A stretch of 64,000 nt of DNA from Salivita marina (GTDB taxonomy: Bacteria; Pseudomonadota; Gammaproteobacteria; Pseudomonadales; Azotimanducaceae), in assembly GCA_038144425.1 (NCBI GenBank), contig JAYQNS010000002.1:992001-1056000 (forward strand), in the 5' to 3' direction. Below are positions 1 to 7,082 of the stretch, in pieces; the first letter of the stretch is position 1; each line of letters opens with the position of its first letter. Made by a program: the position numbers and the translations under genes. Below the pieces are notes generated by a model. The model was not told the DNA's origin, did not search any database, and was given only the letters and a program-made list of their open reading frames with translations.

Positions 1-1192
1 CGGGATGATGAAGGGCGTCTCGCAGCCCGGGCGGTAGGGCGGCGATGCGTTGAGTCGCCGCGGTGAGGTTGGCCTGCCCCACGACCTGGCGCAGGACCTG
101 CTCCGAAGCGAGGGCACCGAGGGCCAGGGCCGCTTCCGGGCCAGCAAATGCAGACCCTTGGTCTTCGGCTCGCTCCGGGGCGTGCCCCTCCGTGGCCCCA
201 AGGGCAAGGGGCGGCAGGTAGGCCCCATCCCAGGCTGGCAGTACGGCCTTAATTCGGGCCTCCAGGGGCGGATGGGTTCCCAGCAGGCGACTGAAGTGCC
301 GAATGGGCCCAAAGAAAAGATGGCTACTCTCCTCCGCCCGATCATGGGTGATGAAGCTGCTCTCCTGGGCGCCACCAATGCGCCGAAGGGCGTCGCCAAT
401 GCCCTGGGGGTTGCGAGTGAACTGCACCGCGGCCGCATCGGCAAGGAATTCCCGCTGACGACTGATGGAGGCCTTAATGAGGCGCCCAAAAAAGACGCCG
501 CTGTAGCCGATCACCAAGAGGGCAAAGCCCAGGGCTACAACCTGCGCAGCGCTATTTCGCTGCCGGCCGCCGCCTCGGGCATGCATGAGCACGCGCCCGG
601 CGACGCTAATCATGAGGATGCCGTGGAGGAGCGCCATGAGGCGGATATTGATGCCCATGTCCCCGTTCACGATGTGGCTGAATTCGTGGGCGATGACCCC
701 CTGAAGCTCATCACGGTTGAGCGCCTCAAGGGTGCCCTGATTCAGGCCGATGACCGCATCCTTCAGGCCGAAGCCCGCGGCGAAGGCGTTAATGCCCGCC
801 TCGGGAATGATGTAGAGGGGTGGCACGGGAATCCCCGCAGCCAGGGCCATTTCCTCGACGATATTTTGTGCGCGGCGAGCGAGGGGGTCCGTGGTCTCTT
901 CCGTCACCAGGCGCCCCCCGAAGGTCAGGGCCACGCTGGCGCCCCCGGCCCGCAGGCGAAAGGCCTGGATGGCGCTGCCGATAAAAATGATCACCAGAAC
1001 CCCACTGCTAATGATGACCCAAAGGCTTGGGGGCAGCGTGGAGAGGGTCAGCTGGCCCTCGGAGGCAACGGTAATGGCGATGCCCACGGCGGCATTGGTG
1101 AGGACGATAAGGGACAGTACGGCGCCGAGAAAGAGCACCACTAGCCAGGCGGTTTTTCGCCGCGCCGCGTCCTGGGCCTCGAAAAAATCCAT
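1..1192 (-). CDS. M48 family metalloprotease, partial (C-terminus outside window)
   Basis: The reverse frame is open from an ATG at 1192 to the window edge, about 397 codons, so the C-terminus is missing. Translation shows an N-terminal cytoplasmic stretch, two membrane segments, the zinc motif HEFSH at residues 169-173, further hydrophobic segments, and the third zinc-ligand region REFLADAAA. These are hallmarks of HtpX/Ste24-like M48 membrane proteases. It starts 9 bases after the lemA stop, and the LemA-M48 pair is a recurrent bacterial gene pair probably acting in envelope protein quality control. M48 enzymes paired with LemA often carry a long C-terminal region (about 600 residues in total), which fits the gene running off the window. 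The substrate is unknown. Confidence 0.9.
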   Translation of the reverse strand, partial: MDFFEAQDAARRKTAWLVVLFLGAVLSLIVLTNAAVGIAITVASEGQLTLSTLPPSLWVIISSGVLVIIFIGSAIQAFRLRAGGASVALTFGGRLVTEETTDPLARRAQNIVEEMALAAGIPVPPLYIIPEAGINAFAAGFGLKDAVIGLNQGTLEALNRDELQGVIAHEFSHIVNGDMGINIRLMALLHGILMISVAGRVLMHARGGGRQRNSAAQVVALGFALLVIGYSGVFFGRLIKASISRQREFLADAAAVQFTRNPQGIGDALRRIGGAQESSFITHDRAEESSHLFFGPIRHFSRLLGTHPPLEARIKAVLPAWDGAYLPPLALGATEGHAPERAEDQGSAFAGPEAALALGALASEQVLRQVVGQANLTAATQRIAALPPGLRDALHHP

Positions 1193-1201
1193 GGGGATAG
1201 G

Positions 1202-1792
1202 TTAAAAGCTTACCTTCGGGGCCGCTTGGATCAGCGCACTGTCTTCGAACTCGAGGAGCGCAAGATCCTTGGTGTGCCCGGATCGGTTTGCAATGAGCAC
1301 GGGCGGGAAACTAGAGCGGTAGGTGTTGTAGGCCATGATCTGATCATTAAAGGCCTGGCGAGCGAAGGCCACCTTGTTTTCCGTGCTCTCCAGCGTTTCC
1401 GTGAGCTGCATCATGTTCTGATTCGCTTTCAGGTCCGGGTAAGCCTCCATGGTGACCCGAAAGCTTCCCAGGGCCTGGGTAAGGGCGCCTTCGGCAGAAC
1501 TGAGGGCCGCCAGCGCATCCCCGTCCCCTGGATTCGCTGCCGCCTGCCGCAGCCCTGCCTCCGCACTGTTGCGGGCGGCAATGACGGCCTCCAGCGTTTC
1601 CCGTTCGTGGGCCATGGTGGCTTTCGCCGTTTCCACTAGATTGGGGATGAGGTCGTAGCGGCGCTTTAGCTGCACTTCGATTTGCGCGAAGCCGTTGCTG
1701 GCCCGGTTTTTAAGGGCAATCAGCTTGTTGTAGATCATCACGCCCCAGACGATGAGCAGCGCGATCAGGCCGAGAAGGAGATAAAGATCCAT
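1202..1792 (-). CDS. lemA: LemA family protein
   Basis: This 196-residue protein has one N-terminal membrane anchor (residues 2-20) followed by the LemA core, recognisable from NRASNGFAQIEVQLKRRYDL and LIPNLVETAKA, and then a long helical region. LemA proteins are usually about 180-200 residues, so this one is full length. A GGGAG ribosome site lies 7 bases before the ATG. It is followed after 9 bases by the M48 protease gene and probably forms one transcript with it. LemA is thought to present or scaffold substrates in the envelope, but its biochemical role is not established. Confidence 0.93.
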   Translation of the reverse strand: MDLYLLLGLIALLIVWGVMIYNKLIALKNRASNGFAQIEVQLKRRYDLIPNLVETAKATMAHERETLEAVIAARNSAEAGLRQAAANPGDGDALAALSSAEGALTQALGSFRVTMEAYPDLKANQNMMQLTETLESTENKVAFARQAFNDQIMAYNTYRSSFPPVLIANRSGHTKDLALLEFEDSALIQAAPKVSF

Positions 1793-1837
1793 GGTCGTGC
1801 TCCCTTAAGCGTTGAAGATCATCATGCCCGCCCCGCG

Positions 1838-3274
1838 CTAGCGGCGGTAGTCGAGGGGGGGCGGGCGATTCCCCAGGAGGGGAACATAGGTGAAGTTAGG
1901 GCCCCGTCGCTGTTCGAATTCCGCTCGCGCGGCGATCCGGAGCGCTTCGTCGTTCAGCAGATCATAGCCCGTCAGGGCTAGGGTTTTCGCCGCCACCATC
2001 ATGCCCTTCAGGCCGATGGAGGTGCCGCCGGCGGCGATGGCCTGCCAGCTGTGAGCCGAGGTGCCCGGCACCCAGGTGGCCGTGCGCAATCCCGTGGTGG
2101 GGACGACCCAGCTGACGTCCCCGACGTCCGTGCTCCCCGCGCCGCCATCGAAGCGCAGGGGCAGCACCGTCTGCTCCAGGCCCAGCTCGCTGGGTCGATC
2201 GCCAAAGCTTTCCTCGATGGTGAGGGCGAAAGCGAGCTCCGCTTCGCTGTAGCGATAGCCCCCCACGGCGGAAAGGTTTCGGTGCATGGCACGCGCGAGC
2301 GTCTCGTTGGGCAGGAGCGCGTGGTTACCGTGCATGACCTCTAGCTCAACCTCCGTGCCCGTCCCGAGGGCCGCAGCCTGAGCGGTGTCGAGCACCCGAT
2401 CCCAGAGCCCCGCGAGCACCGAGGCCTCAGGGTGGCGAACGTAGAGGTAGACCTCAGCGAAGTCCGGTACGACGTTTGGGGCCTTCCCGCCGCTCGTGAT
2501 GACGTAGTGCATGCGTGTGCGCTCGGGGACGTGCTCCCGCATGAGATTCACCATGAAGGTCATGGCTTCCACCCCATCGAGGGCTGAGCGGCCCCGCTCC
2601 GGCGCCGCCGCCGCATGGGCCGACTGGCCATAGAAGCGCACCCGAGCCGATTTGTTGGCCAGGCTGGTGGCGGGGTTGGCCGCATTGCGGTCTCCGGCGT
2701 GCCAGTGAAGCACCACATCCGCATCCTCGAAGAGCCCCGCACGAACCATGTATACCTTGCCTGAGCCCCCTTCCTCCGCTGGCGTGCCATAAACTCGAAG
2801 GCGTCCCGGGAGGCCTTGCTCGGCCATGAGATTCTTGAGTGCAATGGCCGCCCCCACCGAGCCCGTGCCGAAAAGGTGGTGGCCGCAGGCGTGCCCCGCC
2901 TGCCGGTCCTGGCGCAACATCCGTTCCGGGCTGGCCGTTTGGGTGATGCCCGGGAGGGCATCGAATTCTGCGAGGATGCCGAGCACCGGGCCCCCCTCGC
3001 CATATTCCGCCACGAAGGCGGTGGGCATGCCGGCCACCCCTGGAGTCACGCGAAAGCCAGCGTCTTGGAGCGTGTCCTGCAGTAGGACACTGCTTTTCAC
3101 TTCCTGATAGCCCACCTCCGCCCAATCCCATAGGGACAGGGCGACGGAGTCTAGGCGGGGTCCTTGGGCTTCTAGGTCGGCCAGGAGCGTGGCCCGGGGA
3201 TCGCTGGCGGCGTATAGCGGCAGCGTTTCAAAGGCGATGAGGAGCGAAAGGGCGAAGGGAAGGGCACGGGTCAT
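1838..3274 (-). CDS. Exported M20 family amidohydrolase (AbgB-like)
   Basis: The 478-residue product begins with a signal peptide (MTRALPFALSLLIAFETLPLYAA), implying export to the periplasm. The M20 peptidase fold is shown by the metal-site segments AEFDALPG, GHACGHHLFG and GTPAEEGGSGKV, and by HWHAGD. The closest well-known relatives are AbgB-type aminobenzoyl-glutamate hydrolases, which remove amino acids from N-acyl or N-aroyl conjugates; the true substrate is unknown. Downstream on the same strand, 45 bases away, is lemA; upstream, 57 bases away, is the mocA-like gene. It may be transcribed with xdhC-mocA, but no functional link is obvious. Confidence 0.88.
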   Translation of the reverse strand: MTRALPFALSLLIAFETLPLYAASDPRATLLADLEAQGPRLDSVALSLWDWAEVGYQEVKSSVLLQDTLQDAGFRVTPGVAGMPTAFVAEYGEGGPVLGILAEFDALPGITQTASPERMLRQDRQAGHACGHHLFGTGSVGAAIALKNLMAEQGLPGRLRVYGTPAEEGGSGKVYMVRAGLFEDADVVLHWHAGDRNAANPATSLANKSARVRFYGQSAHAAAAPERGRSALDGVEAMTFMVNLMREHVPERTRMHYVITSGGKAPNVVPDFAEVYLYVRHPEASVLAGLWDRVLDTAQAAALGTGTEVELEVMHGNHALLPNETLARAMHRNLSAVGGYRYSEAELAFALTIEESFGDRPSELGLEQTVLPLRFDGGAGSTDVGDVSWVVPTTGLRTATWVPGTSAHSWQAIAAGGTSIGLKGMMVAAKTLALTGYDLLNDEALRIAARAEFEQRRGPNFTYVPLLGNRPPPLDYRR

Positions 3275-3331
3275 GGTTGGTCTCCGGGCAGCGCGGCAAG
3301 CCGTGACTATGCCGAGGACGGGCTGGTCTGC

Positions 3332-3922
3332 CTAGCCTTCGAGGTCTCTGGCAAGGTCCTCGGGGCGATCCACGTCGCGGCATACGCCGGGGTCCTGTCC
3401 TGGCAGCAGCCTTACCGGTTCGGACACGAACAGGGCCCTTAGGCCCTGGTCCCCGGTCAGGGCAAGGGCCGTAGCGCGGAGGCGGCTGGGTACGGCGACG
3501 GGATGACCCCGTTGCCCTTGGAAGCTGGGGGCGATCAGGGGCAGGGGCCCTGGCGCCGTTTGGGCGTCCGCGCAGGCGTGCTCCAGGGCCCTCAGGGTCT
3601 CCCGTTGAAGGTAGGGCATATCTCCGAGGGCGATAAGAAGCCAGGGCGCCGCTGCGGCATCCCAGGCCTTCACGCCGGCGGCAAGGGAGTGGCCTTGCCC
3701 CTCGGCCCAGCGCGGGGAGGGAATGACCCGGACCTGGTCCTGGAAAGGCGCCGGCGCCGTCTCTCCGGGGCGGAGCACGAGGAGGGGCAAGGGGTCTGCG
3801 GGACAGAGTACGGAAAGGGTGGCCTCAAGCAGCGTTTCCCCGGATGAAAGGCGGGCCCGGCGCTTATCCGCGCCAAAGCGCCGCCCCGCGCCGGCGGCCA
3901 AGATGAGGCGCTGAATCCTCAC
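3332..3922 (-). CDS. MocA/MobA-type nucleotidyltransferase (molybdenum cofactor family)
   Basis: A 196-residue protein that opens with LILAAGAGRRFGADK, the nucleotide-binding loop of MobA/MocA/GlmU-type NTP transferases. The domain is typical of molybdenum cofactor cytidylyl- or guanylyltransferases, which attach CMP or GMP to molybdopterin for xanthine-dehydrogenase-family enzymes. It uses a GTG start at 3922 that overlaps the xdhC stop (GTGA), so the two are translationally coupled. The xdhC neighbour supports the MocA reading over other NTP transferases. No xanthine dehydrogenase or CO dehydrogenase structural gene lies nearby. Confidence 0.82.
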   Translation of the reverse strand: MRIQRLILAAGAGRRFGADKRRARLSSGETLLEATLSVLCPADPLPLLVLRPGETAPAPFQDQVRVIPSPRWAEGQGHSLAAGVKAWDAAAAPWLLIALGDMPYLQRETLRALEHACADAQTAPGPLPLIAPSFQGQRGHPVAVPSRLRATALALTGDQGLRALFVSEPVRLLPGQDPGVCRDVDRPEDLARDLEG

Positions 3923-4899
3923 CCCTTGGCGAGGGCCCGGCGCTCGGCGATAAGCTCGGCCAGGATCGCGATGGCAATTTCCGGGGGCGTTTTGCTACCA
4001 ATGGACAGGCCCACGGGGGCATGAAGCTTCGCGAGGGCGGCCTCGGGAATGTCGAGCGCCGCAAGGCGGCTCCGCCGGGAGGCGCTGGTTCGGCTCGAAC
4101 CCATGGCGCCAACGTAAAAGGCCTCTGTTTCCAGGGCTTCCATGAGGCCCATATCGTCGATGCGGGGGTCGTGGGTGAGGGCCACAATGGCCGTGCGCGG
4201 GTCCGAGGCCTGGGCCCGGATGGCGTCGTCGGGCATTTGGCACACAGCCCGGACCCCGGGCACGTGCCATTCATCAAGTATCGCTTGCCGGGGATCGCAC
4301 ACCGTGACCCGAAAATCGAGGGCCTGGGCCATTTCCGCCAAATAGCGGGAGACCATGCCCGCGCCGATGAGGAAGAGCTGCCATCCCGGGCCATAGCGAT
4401 GGGATAGGCGGGTTTCCCCGTTGTCCTCGGGCTGGGAGAGCACGGGCCCCGGGGCGGCGGGGGCCTCCACGGTGAACTGCTCCGCCGTGCTGAGGGAAAT
4501 GTGCCGAAGCACCCCCTGCCGTGCTTCAAGCTGGCTCAGGATCGTGGTGAAGGCCGCGAGGGTCTCGGCCTTCGGCGTTAGGCGTTCGAGGAGAATTTGG
4601 AGATGGCCGCCGCAGGGCAAGCCCAGCTGCGCCGTATCCTCCTCCGTTAGGCCAAAGTCGAGGCGTTCTGGGGTGGTGACCACGCGCCGTCCGGTAGTGA
4701 GATCTTCGATAAGCGCTTCCTCTACGCAGCCCCCGGAGAGGGAGCCCACGGTGGCGCCGCCTGGGCCGACGACAAGGAGGGACCCGGGGGGGCGAGGGGA
4801 GGAGCCGTAGCTTTCCAGCACCGTGGCCAGATGCACCGTTTCCCCTGCCTGGAGCCAAGCCAGGAGAGCCTCCATGACCTCATGATCGACGCTATGCAT
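3919..4899 (-). CDS. XdhC/CoxI family protein
   Basis: The 326-residue protein starts at the ATG of MHSVDHEVM; the open frame continues 114 codons upstream, but that part is low-complexity and not protein-like. The N-terminal XdhC/CoxI domain is recognisable from ATVLESYGSSPRPPGS and GSLSGGCVEEALIED, and the C-terminal Rossmann domain from FLIGAGMVSRYLAEMA and VCDPRQAILDEW. XdhC family proteins bind molybdenum cofactor, promote its sulfuration and insert it into xanthine-dehydrogenase-type enzymes. It is coupled to the mocA-like gene by a 4-base overlap. The molybdoenzyme it serves is not in this window. Confidence 0.88.
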   Translation of the reverse strand: MHSVDHEVMEALLAWLQAGETVHLATVLESYGSSPRPPGSLLVVGPGGATVGSLSGGCVEEALIEDLTTGRRVVTTPERLDFGLTEEDTAQLGLPCGGHLQILLERLTPKAETLAAFTTILSQLEARQGVLRHISLSTAEQFTVEAPAAPGPVLSQPEDNGETRLSHRYGPGWQLFLIGAGMVSRYLAEMAQALDFRVTVCDPRQAILDEWHVPGVRAVCQMPDDAIRAQASDPRTAIVALTHDPRIDDMGLMEALETEAFYVGAMGSSRTSASRRSRLAALDIPEAALAKLHAPVGLSIGSKTPPEIAIAILAELIAERRALAKG

Positions 4900-4978
4900 G
4901 ATGCCGTTCCTAAGGTGATAGCGATTGCACGATTGAATTGGGGACAATGTAGCGCACTTAGGCCCGGGAGCGATGGTA

Positions 4979-5857
4979 ATGGTGGAAGCCCTGCGCGTGG
5001 GGAAGGGGGTGGATCTGCGTCCCCTCTGCGAACAATTAAGGCGGGAAGGCCGGCCTTTCCGGGTGTATGAGGCCGGCGGCGCGCAGTGCCTCGCGGTCGC
5101 TGATGAGGAGGCGCAGGTTCGGGTGCTGGCGCTTTGGCAGGGGGGCGTCGGAACGGAACGGCCTGCGCTGCGTCGATCTGAGCTTTGGCCCGGGGGGCTT
5201 GGAAGGTCGCTGCGCACCGAGTTTCGGCGCACTCCGGTCACCGTGGCCCTAGGTGGCCTGTGCCTTCTGCTTTACCCCTTCCTTGGAAACGGGGCGGAGG
5301 CGGTCAACCCCGTGCTGAGCGCCCTTTTGATCGTGCCCGTGGTGCCCCATGGCAATCTCATCGCGTTTCCACCTCTTTTTGCCACTCTGGAGGCGGGGCA
5401 TCTCTGGCGCCTGTGGACCCCCGCCTTAGTGCATTTCAGCGTCCTCCATCTCGTTTTTAATGGCCTTTGGCTTTGGGAATTTGGCCGACGCATTGAGGGG
5501 CAGGAGGGCAGCGGGCGGCTCCTCGAGGGGATCCTCTGGCTGGCCCCGGCCAGCGCCCTGGCTCAGTACGCCGTGGGAGAACATCCCCTCTTTGGTGGGC
5601 TTTCCGGAGTCGTGTACGGCCTCCTTGGCTACCTCGTGGTGGTGCACCGTCTTCGGCCCCGCCGCGCCTATCGCTTACCGCCAGCCTTGCCCGTATTGCT
5701 CATCGGTCTGTTGGCGGTGATGGCCACGGGGGTGACCGAGCCCTTCGGGCTGGCCGTGGCCAATGGCGCGCACCTTGGTGGGCTCCTTACCGGCGGTCTT
5801 TGGGGACTGCTCCGGGCGCTCTGGCCGGGCAAAGCTGGGATTCGCGGGGCGTCCTAG
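4979..5857 (+). CDS. Rhomboid family intramembrane serine protease
   Basis: A cytoplasmic N-terminal domain resembling that of GlpG is followed by about six or seven membrane segments. The catalytic pair is visible: GLSG with the nucleophile serine (residue 209) and the histidine in NGAHLGG (residue 265); the family loop HFSVLHLVFN is also present. Two in-frame ATGs occur at 4973 and 4979. The GGGAG at 4966-4970 lies 8 bases before the second but only 2 before the first, so 4979 is preferred (292 residues). It is divergent from xdhC with about 80 bases between starts. It should cleave membrane proteins within the bilayer; the targets are unknown. Confidence 0.9.
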   Translation: MVEALRVGKGVDLRPLCEQLRREGRPFRVYEAGGAQCLAVADEEAQVRVLALWQGGVGTERPALRRSELWPGGLGRSLRTEFRRTPVTVALGGLCLLLYPFLGNGAEAVNPVLSALLIVPVVPHGNLIAFPPLFATLEAGHLWRLWTPALVHFSVLHLVFNGLWLWEFGRRIEGQEGSGRLLEGILWLAPASALAQYAVGEHPLFGGLSGVVYGLLGYLVVVHRLRPRRAYRLPPALPVLLIGLLAVMATGVTEPFGLAVANGAHLGGLLTGGLWGLLRALWPGKAGIRGAS

Positions 5858-5923
5858 GACAAGCCCCTGCCCGCCCCGTGCTATGCTTTTCTACCGTTCC
5901 TACCCCCTTGGAGGTGCCCCTCG

Positions 5924-6205
5924 GTGACTGAAGCGCCCGCCTTTCCTGGTAACTTTGTGGAAACCGCCCAGACGCTGGATCGCGCAACCATCGATGCCCT
6001 ACGGGAAGCCGTAGCTCTCGGGCGCTGGCCCAACGGTGCGAAGCTGTCAAAGGAACAGCAGGGCCTGTGCCTGGAAGCGGTGCTGGCCTGGGAGCATCGG
6101 CACTTACCGCCGGAGGAACACACGGGCTACGTGCCGTCCTCGCAGGATGCCTGTGCAAGCACCGTCCCGGGGCCTACGCCCCTTCGTTGGCTAGACGACG
6201 CGTGA
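5924..6205 (+). CDS. YeaC family protein (DUF1315)
   Basis: A 93-residue protein with the DUF1315 signature: a helix around TIDALREAVALGRWPNG, then LSKEQQGLCLEAVLAWE and a short C-terminal tail. The start is a GTG at 5924 preceded by GGAGG at 5910-5914. Its stop overlaps the GTG of the DUF2797 gene, so they are coupled. The order yeaC-like, DUF2797, pepN recurs in pseudomonads from memory. The biochemical function of the family is unknown. Confidence 0.85.
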   Translation: MTEAPAFPGNFVETAQTLDRATIDALREAVALGRWPNGAKLSKEQQGLCLEAVLAWEHRHLPPEEHTGYVPSSQDACASTVPGPTPLRWLDDA

Positions 6206-7050
6206 GCGGCGAGCTCACGCACCGGGCCACGGGCACGCTGGAGAAGATGCGTGCCAGGGTGGAGGGTGACGGCACCGTCGCCTACCGCTTGCCCTTGGGG
6301 GATTCGGAGATTTCCCTAAATCCGCTGCTGGGAAGGCGCCTCCAGCTTCGCTTTGAGGATGCTATCTACTGCACCGCCTGCGGGCGAAAGACGAATAAGA
6401 GCTTCAATCAGGGGTATTGCTTCCCCTGTTTTCAGAAACTTGCGGCCTGCGACAGCTGCATCGTCAGCCCGGAAAAATGCCACTTCGCCGCTGGCACTTG
6501 CCGAGAACCCAGCTGGGCCGAGCAGTTTTGCATGACGGACCACTGGGTCTACCTGGCTAACAGCACGGGCCTAAAGGTGGGGATTACCCGGGGCAATCAG
6601 GTGCCGACCCGGTGGCTGGATCAGGGTGCCAGCGCCGCCGTCCTCTTTGCTCGGACGGCGACGCGCCACCTAGCGGGGCTGGTAGAAGTGATCCTGAAGG
6701 CTCATGCCGCCGATCGCACCCAGTGGCAGCGCCTGCTGAAGGGACCGCCCGAGCCCGTGGATCTCCTTGAGGCCCGGGAACAGCTTTGGGAAACCTGTGG
6801 AGAAGCGCTGACGGGGCTTCAACAGGCGCACGGTCTTCAGGCGGTGCAGCGGGTCACCGGTCCCGAACTCTGGCAGGCCGCCTATCCCGTTACCGCCTAT
6901 CCGGCGAAGGTAAAGGCCTTGGCCTTGGAAAAGCTTGGTACGGTTGAAGGCACGCTCGAGGGCATCAAGGGGCAGTACCTCCTGCTCACCTCGGGGGTCA
7001 TCAATATTCGAAAATACACGGCCCATCAGGTGGCTTTTTTCGCGTCCTAG
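6202..7050 (+). CDS. DUF2797 domain-containing protein
   Basis: The 282-residue protein starts at a GTG (6202) inside the yeaC stop region (GTGA overlap); the frame is open further upstream, but that part only shadows yeaC. Its N-terminal third carries cysteine pairs (CTACGRKTNKSFNQGYCFPC and CDSC) that look like a zinc ribbon. The segment YLANSTGLKVGITRGNQVPTRW follows and resembles a GIY-YIG-like motif, which may be coincidental. DUF2797 has no established function. It lies 32 bases before pepN and is likely cotranscribed with it. Confidence 0.85.
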   Translation: MSGELTHRATGTLEKMRARVEGDGTVAYRLPLGDSEISLNPLLGRRLQLRFEDAIYCTACGRKTNKSFNQGYCFPCFQKLAACDSCIVSPEKCHFAAGTCREPSWAEQFCMTDHWVYLANSTGLKVGITRGNQVPTRWLDQGASAAVLFARTATRHLAGLVEVILKAHAADRTQWQRLLKGPPEPVDLLEAREQLWETCGEALTGLQQAHGLQAVQRVTGPELWQAAYPVTAYPAKVKALALEKLGTVEGTLEGIKGQYLLLTSGVINIRKYTAHQVAFFAS

Positions 7051-7082
7051 GACGAAAAGGCCTCCCCCCTAGGAGAATGATC

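Noticed and set aside
50..1144. 364-codon plus-strand open frame at the window start
   Set aside because: The reverse frame encodes an M48 protease with an intact HEFSH motif; the plus frame has no recognisable domain.
3919..5241. N-terminal 114-residue extension of XdhC
   Set aside because: The extension is Ser/Arg/Pro-rich and antisense to the rhomboid gene; the family domain starts at the ATG at 4899.
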